Origin: Lysobacterales bacterium
GTDB taxonomy: Bacteria; Pseudomonadota; Gammaproteobacteria; Xanthomonadales; Rhodanobacteraceae
Assembly: GCA_016707485.1 (NCBI GenBank)
Contig: JADJHN010000002.1
Location: 124,001 to 188,000, forward strand
Direction: 5' to 3'
Length of the DNA: 64,000 nt
Each line of letters begins with the position of its first letter. Positions within the stretch are counted from its first letter, which is position 1. Positions 36,314 to 45,102 of this stretch are shown here, piece by piece. The notes beneath the pieces were generated by a model. That model was given only the letters and a program-made list of their open reading frames with translations. It was not told where the DNA came from and searched no databases. Both the position numbers and the translations under genes were made by a program.

Positions 36314-36412
36314 GCAGGGTCCTTGGGTTCCGAAGCCGGATGGCGATCCCGGCCAGCATCCGGGCGCATACCCTCGAAAGTCTTCACGAGCTGCTGACGA
36401 AGCTGCAGCGAA

Positions 36413-36432
36413 TTCTCACGGAGTTCTCACGG
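36413..36432. promoter_or_regulatory. Tandem repeat TTCTCACGG, 11-bp period, in the divergent promoter region
   Basis: TTCTCACGG occurs at 36413-36421 and 36424-36432, exactly one helical turn apart. A related tcttcacgag lies at 36381-36390. Direct repeats with 10-11-bp period are the usual site of OmpR-type winged-helix regulators. It lies 47 bp before the start of the winged-helix regulator and upstream of the secreted-protein operon. Confidence 0.5.
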
Positions 36433-36478
36433 CGACGGTCTGGCGCCGCGTTCCCGCTGCCGTTAGGCTTGCGCCTGC

Positions 36479-38578
36479 ATGAATGAATCCGCGAACGCAC
36501 CGATCGAACCCGCTTGTGAGGGCTACCGCTTCGCGCCGGTGCATGTCGATGCTCGCCGCCTGGCCGTCACCGTCGACGGGAAGCCCGTCGAGATCGAACC
36601 CAAGCCGCTTGCCCTCCTGCTCGCGCTGGCCGAAGCAAACGGCGAGGTGATCGGCAAGCAGGCATTGCTCGAGCGTCTGTGGCCGCGTCAGGTCGTCACC
36701 GATGCCGTTCTGAACCAATGCGTGCTGCGCGCACGTCAGGCGCTCGGCGACATCGGCCATCGCGCGATCGTGACCGTACATCGCCATGGCTACCGCCTCG
36801 GACTACCGGTCGAGCGCATTGCCGCAGGCAAGCAGAGCGAAGCAAGCGTCACCGCAACGACGGTGCAGCCAACCGCGCATCCGGCGCGCCTCTGGCGCGG
36901 ACTGGCACCGGCTCTCGCGGCACTGCTCATCGTGGCCGGCGGGGCGTCGTGGCTGGCCCGCTCGCCGCCGCCCGCGGCCGCGTCGATCGCAGTGATGCCG
37001 ATCGAAATGCGGGATGGCAACGCGGAGGACGAACGCATTGCGAGCGGGTTCGGCGACGCATTGCTGACGCGACTGGCCCAGCAAGCGGACCTGCATGTAC
37101 CCGCGCGCACATCGGTCGCGGTTGCTGCCGAGCACCGCGGCGATATCCGCCGGATCGGTCGCGAGTTGCGCGTCGAGCATGTCGTCGAAGCCGTGCTTCG
37201 CCCCGAGCAGGACGGCTATGTGCTGCACGCGAGCATCGTGCGCACGAGTGACGGGTTCCAGCAATGGGCGCGGCGCTTCGACATTCCTCCGGGCGGGCTG
37301 GCTGCGGCGGAAATGACAGTCGTGCGGGCAATCGCCGACGCACTCTCGGTCGAAGCGACCGGCATCGCCACGGATTCGCCAGTCGGGATCGACTCCGAAT
37401 CCGCCTACAAGGCGTTCCTCGATGCGAATGCGCTGCGCAACCAGCGCACCGAAGCGAGCTTGCGCTGGGCCATCGAACGGTATTCCGAGGCGCTGCGCAT
37501 CGATGGCGACTTCGCAGCGGCGCATGCGGGACTCGCCAGCGCCTGGTTGCTGCTGTACGAATACAGCAACCTGTCGCTGAGCGAAGCGCAGCGTGCTGCG
37601 CAGGCGCACATCGATCACGCTCTGCGACTGTCGCCCGATCTCGCCGAAGCGCATGCCGCGGTGGGCCTGCTGAAGCTCAACGCAGGCGATGGGCGCGGCG
37701 CGGAGAACGCCCTGCGCCGCGCCGTCGCGCTGGAACGCGGCAATGCCACGACGATGATGTGGCTCGGCACTGCACTCACCTACCAGGGACGCCTTGGCGA
37801 GGCACGCGCGTGGCACGAACAGGCGCTTGCGCTCGACCCGCTTTCCGCAATCGCCGAAACCTACGTCGGGATCGACCTTGCACTCGCGCTCGACGCGCGC
37901 GCCGCGACTCATTTCGACAACGCGCGCGCGATCGATCCGCGCCTCGTCGAGCCGCTCTGGCAGCACGCATTGTTCGAACGTTTACGTGGTAACGAGGCAG
38001 CGGCGGCTGTCCATCTCGAGAAGGCGCTCGCGATCGATTCGAGCAGCGAGTACACGCGCGCATTGCTGGCCGCCACGAAACTTGCCGTGGGCGCGGTCGA
38101 CGATGCGGCGCGCGTGCTCGGCGCAGGCAGCGATGGCAGCCTCGCGATCTGGTTGCGTGCGGCGATCGCGGTTGCGGACGCACGTGGCGATACGGCGCGC
38201 ACGCAGGCACTGTACCGACTCAGCATCGACCGGCCTGCGGCGCATCCGCAGGATCGCCTGCTGGCCGCGGTCGCCAGCGCCCGAACCGGCAGCCGCGCGG
38301 ACAGTCTGCGGCGATTCGAACAGCATGTCGAAGCCAGTGGCGACAACGAGCCGTTCGTAGATCTCTCGCAAGCGGACCTCGGCGTGCCTGACCTGTTGCT
38401 CTACCTGCAACTCATGCGTGACGCGCGCGGCAGCGATGCGGCCCGCGTGGCAGCCATCGCGGCCCGGCAACGCCTGCTCGCGATGTCCGCGAACGGCGTC
38501 CGCGTGCCGGCGCTCGGCGATGCAGTGAAGCAAGTCGCCACGTTCATCGATCCTGCAACGTCACCCGGGCAGCGCTGA
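36479..38578 (+). CDS. CadC-like winged-helix transmembrane regulator with TPR domain
   Basis: This 699-aa protein has an N-terminal OmpR-type DNA-binding domain (~20-105: KPLALLLALAEANGEVIGKQALLERLWPRQVVTDAVLNQCVLRARQALGD, HRHGYRL). A single membrane helix follows (LAPALAALLIVAGGASWLA, ~140-158). Next comes an extracytoplasmic domain with IAVMPIE and VEHVVEAVLRPEQDGYVLHA (a TolB/adenylate-cyclase-associated fold). About ten TPR-like helical pairs end the protein. Such one-component membrane regulators sense envelope or external cues and bind DNA directly at the membrane. It is divergent from the two secreted-protein genes, which are its likely targets together with itself. Confidence 0.88.
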   Translation: MNESANAPIEPACEGYRFAPVHVDARRLAVTVDGKPVEIEPKPLALLLALAEANGEVIGKQALLERLWPRQVVTDAVLNQCVLRARQALGDIGHRAIVTVHRHGYRLGLPVERIAAGKQSEASVTATTVQPTAHPARLWRGLAPALAALLIVAGGASWLARSPPPAAASIAVMPIEMRDGNAEDERIASGFGDALLTRLAQQADLHVPARTSVAVAAEHRGDIRRIGRELRVEHVVEAVLRPEQDGYVLHASIVRTSDGFQQWARRFDIPPGGLAAAEMTVVRAIADALSVEATGIATDSPVGIDSESAYKAFLDANALRNQRTEASLRWAIERYSEALRIDGDFAAAHAGLASAWLLLYEYSNLSLSEAQRAAQAHIDHALRLSPDLAEAHAAVGLLKLNAGDGRGAENALRRAVALERGNATTMMWLGTALTYQGRLGEARAWHEQALALDPLSAIAETYVGIDLALALDARAATHFDNARAIDPRLVEPLWQHALFERLRGNEAAAAVHLEKALAIDSSSEYTRALLAATKLAVGAVDDAARVLGAGSDGSLAIWLRAAIAVADARGDTARTQALYRLSIDRPAAHPQDRLLAAVASARTGSRADSLRRFEQHVEASGDNEPFVDLSQADLGVPDLLLYLQLMRDARGSDAARVAAIAARQRLLAMSANGVRVPALGDAVKQVATFIDPATSPGQR

Positions 38579-38618
38579 ATCCGCAACGCGCCGACCGCGT
38601 CACGCGACGTCCGGCACG

Positions 38619-39083
38619 TCAGGCCTTTGCCGAAACCCACATCGTGATGTCGGCGTCGAAGACGAGCTCATCGGCGGCATTGCGCACTTCGACCAGAGCA
38701 TGCATCTCCTGGCTGCCGCTGCTGTCGGTGATCGCCGGCACCCGAGCCGTGGCATGCAGCACGCCGAGCGCCTTTTTCAGGTAGCGCACGCTCATGCCTT
38801 TTGGAATCCAGCGCATCGATGCCGGAATGGTGACTTCGGTAGCCATGCCGCCGGCCAGTTCGGCGGCATTGCACATGGCGATCGCGTGCACGCTGCCGAT
38901 ATGGTTCTGGATGGAGCGACGCTGACGCAGACGCACCACGCAGCGGCCGGCTTCAAGCGCCTCGATGCTCGGCGCGATCGAACCGAAGTACGGTGCCCTC
39001 CAGCAGATGATCCGTGAATAAAGCCAGCGGCCCAGACCTGAGCCGCCGAGCTTGTCGAACATCACCAGTGCATTGGCCGCCAT
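38619..39083 (-). CDS. DUF4442 hotdog-fold thioesterase-like protein
   Basis: This 154-aa protein has a hotdog fold pattern: FGSIAPSIEALEAGRCVVRLRQRRSIQNHIGSVHAIAMCNAAELAGGMATEV, with the catalytic-type N-H-x-G-S-V-H segment typical of PaaI/DUF4442 acyl-CoA thioesterases. It starts three bases after the fadE stop, so it is co-transcribed with the acyl-CoA dehydrogenase and probably hydrolyses acyl-CoA produced or blocked in beta-oxidation. Confidence 0.85.
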   Translation of the reverse strand: MAANALVMFDKLGGSGLGRWLYSRIICWRAPYFGSIAPSIEALEAGRCVVRLRQRRSIQNHIGSVHAIAMCNAAELAGGMATEVTIPASMRWIPKGMSVRYLKKALGVLHATARVPAITDSSGSQEMHALVEVRNAADELVFDADITMWVSAKA

Positions 39084-39086
39084 TGA

Positions 39087-41558
39087 TCAGGCCACGTTGC
39101 GCAGGGTTTTCTGCGACTTCCTGGCGACAGCCGCACGCAATTCCTCGGGCGCGAAATCATCTACCGAAATGAACTCGAAAGTCGCGGCGCGAACGTGCGC
39201 GAGCAAGGCGCGTTCGGCCGGGCCGATGATGCCCTTGGTTTCAGCGTCGGCGAGTTGCGCCTCGTAGTCGAGTCCGGCGACCTCGCCAGCCTTGACCGCC
39301 TTGAGGAACTTGCGCTCGACCGGTTCGGCCGCGATCACGTCAGGCAGCAAGGCGTTCATGCGACCAACCGGATTGTTTGCGGTTGGCGTCAGATAGGCGC
39401 CCGACATCAACCGCGTACGCGCCTCGTTCGGCGTGGTCAGGATCGCCGCGACGCGATGGCCGAGGCGATCCGAGGGCGGCACCTCGCGGCGGCCGAACGG
39501 GAACACCAGGGCGCGCAGCATCCACGCTACCGGGCGCACCGGGAAATTGCGGATCACGCCATCCAGCGCCATCTGCATGCGCCAGATGCATTCATGGAAC
39601 GCCCAGGCCAGCAACGGTTGATCGGCGACCGGTCGGCCTTCGTCTTCGTAACGCTTGAGCATGCTTGACGCGATGTACAGATAAGACAGCACATCACCGA
39701 GCCGCGCCGAGATCTTCTCCTTGAACTTGAGCTTGCCACCAAGCACGAGCATCGAGGTATCGGCGACCAGAGCGAGCGCAGCCGAGTAGCGATTGAGCTT
39801 GCGGTAAAAGCGGCGCGTGTAGGCATCGCCGGGGGTGCTGCCGATCTTCGCATGGGTAAGCCCGAGGATCAGGCTGCGCACGCCGTTGGAGAATCCGAAA
39901 CCGATGTGCTTGAACAGGACATCGTCGAAGCGACGCAGGCGCTCGCTGTAGTCGGGCAAGGCCGCAGCCTGCATTTCTTCCAGCACGTAAGGATGGCAGC
40001 GGATCGCGCCCTGGCCGAAGATCATCAAGCTGCGGGTGAGGATGTTGGCGCCTTCAACCGTGATCATGATCGGCACGCCCTGCCACGAGCGACCAAGATA
40101 GTTGTTCGGGCCGAGGATGACGCCCTTGCCGCCATGGATGTCCATGGCATCCTGGCAGACCTGGCGTGCCCATTCGGTAGTGTGGTACTTGGCAATTGCC
40201 GAAGGCACGGCGGGTTTTTCTCCACGATCCACGGCTGCGGCGGTTGCGCGTGACAAGGCCGTGATGGCATAGGTCAATCCACCAATGCGGGCAAGCGCCT
40301 CCTCGACGCCCTCGAAGCGGCCAATCGCCAGGCCGAACTGCTTGCGGATGCGCGCATAGGCACCGGTGGCGGCCACACCGGCACAAGATCCACCCGTCGC
40401 ACTGGAAGGCAGCGAAATCGAGCGGCCGACCGACAGGCATTCGACCAGCATGCGCCAGCCCTGCCCGGCCATGTCCGGCCCGCCGATCAGTTGCGACAGC
40501 GGCACGAACACATCCTTGCCGCGCACCGGGCCATTCTGGAACGGCACGTTCATCGGCATGTGCCGACGGCCGACTTCAAGACCGGCGGTATCGCGCGGGA
40601 TCAGGGCCAGGGTGATGCCGCGATCTTCCTCGTCACTGAGCAACTTATCCGGATCGAGCATGCGGAAGGCGAGGCCGACAATGGTCGCCACCGGGGCCAG
40701 GGTGATGTAGCGCTTGTCGAAGGTCAGGCGCACACCAAGCACATTGCCGCCCTCCCACTCGCCCTTGCAGACGATGCCGTAGTCCGGCAGCGACGTGGCA
40801 TCCGAACCGGCGTACGGACCGGTCAGGGCGAAACACGGAATCTCGCGACCATCGGCCAGGCGCGGCAGGTAGTGATTCTTCTGCTGGTCGGTGCCGTAGT
40901 GCAGGAGCAATTCGGCCGGACCCAGCGAGTTCGGCACGGCCACCGTCGAAGACACGGTGGCCGACAGGCTGGCGATCTTCTGCAACACGACCGAGTGGGC
41001 CAGTGCCGAAAAACCGAGGCCGCCGAATTGCTTCGGGATGATCATGCCGAAGAACTTGTTGTCCTTGATGAACTTCCACATGTCGTCCGGCAGGTCGGCC
41101 AATTCATGGGTGATCTGCCACTCGTTGATCTGCGCACAAAGCTGTTCGACAGGTCCTTCGATGAAGGCGCGTTCCTCGACGCTCAACTCGGGCTTGGGCT
41201 GACCCAGCAGCTCCGACCAATCCGGTTTTCCGCTGAACAATTGCCCTTCGAAACCGACCGTGCCGGCTTCCAGCGCGGTCTGTTCGGTCTCCGACAGGCT
41301 CGGCGTGATCTTGCGGTAGATGGCAAGCAGCGGCGCACTCAGGCGGGCGCGTCGGAACGACGGCAGATTCAACGGCAGCGTCACCAGGGCGAAGACCAGC
41401 AGCGGTATCGCGATGGCCAACCAATGGCTGCCGGCAAGCAAGCCAGCGCCGATGATGGCAACCGCCGTGGCGATCGTCCAGGTGCGCAAGCCCATGCGCA
41501 GATAGGCGGCAGCCAGGCACACCACCAAGCCTGCCAGGAACGGGATCAAGTGCAACAT
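39087..41558 (-). CDS. fadE: Acyl-CoA dehydrogenase FadE
   Basis: This 823-aa protein starts at ATG 41558 with AGGAG eight bases upstream. Two hydrophobic N-terminal helices (LIPFLAGLVVCLAAAYL; ATAVAIIGAGLLAGSHWLAIAIPLLVFALV) anchor it to the membrane, as in E. coli FadE. The dehydrogenase core shows PKQFGGLGFSALAHS, CFALTGPYAGSDATSLPD and KGVILGPNNYLGRSWQGVPIMITVEGANILTRSLMIFGQGAIRCHPYV, with the catalytic Glu in VEGAN. The FadE-specific C-terminal domain follows. It performs the first step of fatty-acid beta-oxidation, passing electrons to ETF, whose genes lie in this window. The longer in-frame extension to 41663 lacks a ribosome site. Confidence 0.95.
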   Translation of the reverse strand: MLHLIPFLAGLVVCLAAAYLRMGLRTWTIATAVAIIGAGLLAGSHWLAIAIPLLVFALVTLPLNLPSFRRARLSAPLLAIYRKITPSLSETEQTALEAGTVGFEGQLFSGKPDWSELLGQPKPELSVEERAFIEGPVEQLCAQINEWQITHELADLPDDMWKFIKDNKFFGMIIPKQFGGLGFSALAHSVVLQKIASLSATVSSTVAVPNSLGPAELLLHYGTDQQKNHYLPRLADGREIPCFALTGPYAGSDATSLPDYGIVCKGEWEGGNVLGVRLTFDKRYITLAPVATIVGLAFRMLDPDKLLSDEEDRGITLALIPRDTAGLEVGRRHMPMNVPFQNGPVRGKDVFVPLSQLIGGPDMAGQGWRMLVECLSVGRSISLPSSATGGSCAGVAATGAYARIRKQFGLAIGRFEGVEEALARIGGLTYAITALSRATAAAVDRGEKPAVPSAIAKYHTTEWARQVCQDAMDIHGGKGVILGPNNYLGRSWQGVPIMITVEGANILTRSLMIFGQGAIRCHPYVLEEMQAAALPDYSERLRRFDDVLFKHIGFGFSNGVRSLILGLTHAKIGSTPGDAYTRRFYRKLNRYSAALALVADTSMLVLGGKLKFKEKISARLGDVLSYLYIASSMLKRYEDEGRPVADQPLLAWAFHECIWRMQMALDGVIRNFPVRPVAWMLRALVFPFGRREVPPSDRLGHRVAAILTTPNEARTRLMSGAYLTPTANNPVGRMNALLPDVIAAEPVERKFLKAVKAGEVAGLDYEAQLADAETKGIIGPAERALLAHVRAATFEFISVDDFAPEELRAAVARKSQKTLRNVA

Positions 41559-41715
41559 GTCCAGAACTCCTCTTTTTCGATCTGACACTGGTTGTCGCCG
41601 GCGAACATTCGTGGTTCGTGTGGCGGCAGCGCGGAAACAGGCGTGCAGAGATTGCCGAGGCAAAACCTGCGTCGAAGTGCGGACCGCTCAACCATCCGCT
41701 TGTTTGCATGGCATT

Positions 41716-42579
41716 TCAAATCTTCTCCAGCGACGCCAGGAAATCCAGCACATGGCGGGTGAATTGATCGTTCTCGTCGCCGGCGACCATGTGCGTGGCT
41801 TGCGGGACTATGGCATGGCGTGCGTGGGGCACCAGCTCTAGAAATTCGTTGATCGTCGCCTCGGAGACGACGTCGCTGGCAGCGCCGCTGATGAGCAAGG
41901 TCGGCACCCGGATTCGGGTCGCCGCTTCGAGCAAGTCGGCCTGGTGGCGCGCGCCATCCTCGGCAATCGGTTCAAGCATGCGCGGATCCCAGTGCCAGCG
42001 CAGGCGACCGTCCGCTGATTGGATCAGCAGCTTGCGCAGGCGCTCGGGCGATTTGCGCGCACCGCGATGGGGCAGATAGGTGGCGATCGCCGCCGCCGCT
42101 TCTTCGAGACTGCCGAAGCCGAACGGGTGCGCACGCATGAACTCGAGGATGCGTTCGACCCCGGCCGGCTCCCAGCGCGGGGTGATGTCGACCAGGATCA
42201 GGGCGCGACAACTTTCCGCATCGCTGCCAGCCATGGCGATGCCGACCAGGCCACCCATCGAGGCACCGACCACTACCGGTGGCGCACCCGCAAAGGCACA
42301 CACGCAGCGCAGATCGGCGCTGAGCTGATCGACCGCATACTCGCCTGATTCAAGCCAATCGCTCTCGCCATGTCCGCGCGCGTCATAGGTGAGATTGGCC
42401 CAACCCGCAGCCGCACATGCCGTGGCGCAACTGGTCCAGGCGGCGCGGGTCTGGCCAAAGCCGTGGGCAAACACGACCCCCGGCACGCCGCTACCAAACT
42501 GCTCGATCGCCAGGGCAATGCCATCCGGCGCCGGCAGGCGCTGCGGGTTCGCGATGCTGGACTTCAATGTCGTGACCAT
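41716..42579 (-). CDS. Alpha/beta hydrolase
   Basis: This 287-aa protein starts at ATG 42579 (MVTTLKSSIANPQ). Visible are GVVFAHGFGQTRAAW (oxyanion HGFG), YDARGHGESDW, the nucleophile elbow VVGASMGGLVGIAMAGS, an acid in LISGAASDVVSE, and a histidine in VPQATHMVAGDENDQF. The nucleophile loop reads G-A-S-M-G-G, within the usual consensus. Substrate unknown. It is divergent from a TetR regulator and may be under its control. Confidence 0.85.
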   Translation of the reverse strand: MVTTLKSSIANPQRLPAPDGIALAIEQFGSGVPGVVFAHGFGQTRAAWTSCATACAAAGWANLTYDARGHGESDWLESGEYAVDQLSADLRCVCAFAGAPPVVVGASMGGLVGIAMAGSDAESCRALILVDITPRWEPAGVERILEFMRAHPFGFGSLEEAAAAIATYLPHRGARKSPERLRKLLIQSADGRLRWHWDPRMLEPIAEDGARHQADLLEAATRIRVPTLLISGAASDVVSEATINEFLELVPHARHAIVPQATHMVAGDENDQFTRHVLDFLASLEKI

Positions 42580-42683
42580 ACGCTCAAGTATGGAGCCAGT
42601 TGCCGCGCAAATCAATTGCACCCGCGGCCGGCCCGTCGACGCCTTTGCTTCTCATCGCGGCTGCGCTCCGTCACACTGCGCGC

Positions 42684-43268
42684 ATGACCGCAGCTGAACA
42701 AAAGCCTGATTCGCGTGGACGCCTGTCCGCCACCGATTGGGAGCAGGCCGCACTCGAAGTCCTTGCCCAGGGCGGCGTGGCCGCCGTCGCGGTCGAATCG
42801 CTGGCGCGCACGCTGGGCGTGACCAAGGGCAGTTTCTACTGGCATTTCCCGACCCGCGAAGCCTTGCTCAAGGCCGCCATCGACCGCTGGGAACAACGCG
42901 ACGAGGATCAGGTCATCGCCCATGTCGAGCGCATTGCCGATCCCCGCGAACGCCTGCGCGAGCTGTTCCAGCGGGTCAGTCGCGAAGTGCAATCGCACCT
43001 TGTCTATGCGGCCTTGCTGCAGGCCTCGGATCATCCGCTGGTGCAACCGGTCATCGAGCGCATCTCCAGGCGCCGGCTGGCCCTGCTCACCGCCGCCTAC
43101 GCCGAAGCCGGATTCGAACCGCGCGCCGCCCGGCACCGCGCCCGGCTGGCTTATACCGCCTACAGCGGATTCCTCCAGCTCAACCAGCGCCACGGCATGC
43201 CGCGCATGGATCAGGAGGAATACCAGGCCTACATCGACCACGTCATCGAGACGCTGGTGCCGGCTTAG
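42684..43268 (+). CDS. TetR/AcrR family transcriptional regulator
   Basis: This 194-aa protein starts at ATG 42684 (MTAAEQKPDSRGRLSATDW). The N-terminal helix-turn-helix is clear: WEQAALEVLAQGGVAAVAVESLARTLGVTKGSFYWHFPTREALLKAAI. The C-terminal helical domain (RERLRELFQRVSREVQSHLVYAALLQAS) would bind a ligand. It is divergent from the hydrolase, with 104 bp between starts, and its last 4 bp overlap the convergent fic gene. Confidence 0.88.
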   Translation: MTAAEQKPDSRGRLSATDWEQAALEVLAQGGVAAVAVESLARTLGVTKGSFYWHFPTREALLKAAIDRWEQRDEDQVIAHVERIADPRERLRELFQRVSREVQSHLVYAALLQASDHPLVQPVIERISRRRLALLTAAYAEAGFEPRAARHRARLAYTAYSGFLQLNQRHGMPRMDQEEYQAYIDHVIETLVPA

Positions 43269-44383
43269 CCTTTACCGTCTTCGTAGGACGAAAACGCGTG
43301 CTCGTCGCTTTGCAGAAGGCGCAGGAAACTCTTGTGGACGAAGACTTTCTCGCGGCCCATTTCGACCGCCACCAGCATGCCGAGATCAGCGAGCTGCTTG
43401 AGATAGACCGATGCGGTCTGCCGCTTGGCGATCCCGCCTTCGACCAGATTGCCGATTCGGCAGTACGGCTGCACAAACAACATGTCGACCAGTTCGCGGC
43501 TGTAGATTTTTCGTGCATGCTCCTTGACGAAGTCGATTGCAGCAGCCTGCAAGCCCTGAATGGCCAAGATCTTGTCGCGGGTCCAGTTCGCCGTTTCGGT
43601 CACCCCGGTCAACATCCATACGATCCAATTTTCCCAAGCCTGGTCACGCGTTACCGCCAGCAGGCCCGCGTAGTACTCGGCTCGATGCCGAAGGATGTAG
43701 CGCGACAAGTAGAGAATTGGTAGATCGAGCAATCCGGTTTGCACGAGGATCAACAGGTTGACCACGCGCCCGGTACGCCCGGTGCCATCGCTGAACGGGT
43801 GGATCGCCTCGAATTGGTAGTGCGCAACTGCCATGCGAACCAGTGGATCGATGTGCTCGGCATCGTGGATAAAACGTTCCCAATTAGCCAGCTTCTCACG
43901 CAGGATGGCCTCGCCTTCGGGTGGCGTGTAGATGATTTCCCGGGTCACGGCGTTCGCCAAAGCTACTCCGGGAACCCGACGAATCTGCATATCGGCATCC
44001 TTCAGCCGACTACAAATTTCAATCGCCGTATTGATACACAGGGGGCGCTCCTTGAGCGAGGCAAAACCGTGTCTCAATGCACTCTGGTAGCGCAAAGCTT
44101 CCTTGGTGGATGGATCGGTGGCCTTCTCCTGTATCTGCATGAAACGGAACAGCTCATCGCTGGTCGTCACGATATTCTCGATCTCGCTACTCGCCTGAGC
44201 CTCGAGAACCGGAATCGTGTTGACCAGAACATCTTGATTGGGAATCAAGCCTCCGGCACTCTTCAGCTCGGCCACGGCGGCCCTCGCCTCGATGCAAGCC
44301 TTGAGTACATTTCGGCTTTCGACCTCGCTTACCGGAGGCAGAGGCGGAAGATCGTTGTACGGCCTACGCGCATCGAATGGCAT
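43265..44383 (-). CDS. Fic family AMP-transferase-like protein
   Basis: This 372-aa protein has the Fic/DOC N-terminal domain and the Fic motif HPFSDGTGRTGR (H195 to R206), close to HPFxxGNGR; the usual N is T here, as in many relatives. A class II type inhibitory motif is visible, S65-x-x-x-E69-N70, in EAQASSEIENIV, which would block ATP gamma-phosphate positioning until relieved. A C-terminal winged-helix-like part (RQTASVYLKQLADLGMLVAVEMG) may bind DNA. Fic enzymes AMPylate target hydroxyls such as those of gyrase subunits or themselves. No separate antitoxin gene is present, in keeping with internal inhibition. Upstream lies a motif-rich AT-richer gap. Confidence 0.9.
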   Translation of the reverse strand: MPFDARRPYNDLPPLPPVSEVESRNVLKACIEARAAVAELKSAGGLIPNQDVLVNTIPVLEAQASSEIENIVTTSDELFRFMQIQEKATDPSTKEALRYQSALRHGFASLKERPLCINTAIEICSRLKDADMQIRRVPGVALANAVTREIIYTPPEGEAILREKLANWERFIHDAEHIDPLVRMAVAHYQFEAIHPFSDGTGRTGRVVNLLILVQTGLLDLPILYLSRYILRHRAEYYAGLLAVTRDQAWENWIVWMLTGVTETANWTRDKILAIQGLQAAAIDFVKEHARKIYSRELVDMLFVQPYCRIGNLVEGGIAKRQTASVYLKQLADLGMLVAVEMGREKVFVHKSFLRLLQSDEHAFSSYEDGKG

Positions 44384-44450
44384 GGAAAACTCTTTATTTT
44401 CAATGCATTATATTGACAGCAGACAAGTGGATAGCTGCCGCGAGAGAAAC

Positions 44451-44833
44451 TGTCGAGGGCTTCTCAATTCGTGGACATCCCTTTAGAACATGTCGAATTT
44501 CAATGAAAATATCGACACATAATCTTAAAGTGTCGATTCGATCCGACACGATCGCATGATCTGTCGAAAGAATACCAATTCTTGGACTTCAACGATTTGC
44601 AGGCCATATCTGATACGTGGATTGGCCCATGAAATTTGACTCGGACCCCATCCCCCAAGAATCTTGAGGGACAAGTGACGCCAAGTTCGACGAAACCACA
44701 ATGGATCATGGAGCTCGCGAGGTCATGCTGCCGCGCCATGTCGGTGTTACGCCGAACAATCGACATGTCCTTCCGACATGTCGATACAATGAACATTATC
44801 GCGCTTTATGTCGACATAATCGAAATATGTCGA
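44451..44833. promoter_or_regulatory. Array of TGTCG/CGACA motifs
   Basis: At least eight TGTCG and five CGACA occurrences lie in 383 bp, against fewer than one expected per pair of strands. Several form palindromes: TTATGTCGACATAA (44806-44819, perfect), CGACATGTCG (44774-44783, perfect), CGACATGTCC (44761-44770), and GTGTCG-N8-CGACAC (44530-44549). They look like multiple operator sites for one dimeric protein. Confidence 0.6.
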
Positions 44834-44922
44834 TATAAGTCTCCGTGCCAAGAATCAGGGATCTTCCCGCGAATGGGGCATACCCGAATTAGATCACGTC
44901 ATCGAAGTCCCATACCGGATAT

Positions 44923-44941
44923 GATAATGATTCTTATTAGC
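44923..44941. promoter_or_regulatory. Fur-box-like site
   Basis: GATAATGATTCTTATTAGC matches 15 of 19 positions of the Fur consensus GATAATGATAATCATTATC. It lies 162 bp before pckG. Iron control of a gluconeogenic gene would be unusual, and the target could be a transcript not visible here. Confidence 0.4.
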
Positions 44942-45102
44942 GGCAATATATCAAGCTTCTAAGTGACGTTAAGACGACACTGGTATCGATCTGAAGCTGA
45001 AACGCAGATGCGGCGGCTGACCTTGCCAAGGCCGGGGCCGGCGGCTACCGTTCTTCCCCTTATCTTGGCAAAGCGGGCCGTCGGGCTGCGCAGAAGGACA
45101 AC

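Larger units (their letters stand above)
44384..45102. other. 719-bp gap between divergent fic and pckG, AT-richer, no supported gene
   Basis: I see no coding sequence with normal codon use here. A 98-codon minus-strand frame (44500-44796) has no recognisable product. The gap holds a dense TGTCG/CGACA array (44451-44833) and a Fur-box-like site (44923-44941). Its base composition is clearly poorer in GC than the flanking genes, suggesting a different origin from the backbone. Both fic and pckG promoters must lie in it. Confidence 0.7.

Noticed and set aside
44500..44796. 98-codon minus-strand frame in the fic-pckG gap
   Set aside because: Codon use is unlike the genome, no homology recognised, and the DNA is occupied by the TGTCG array.
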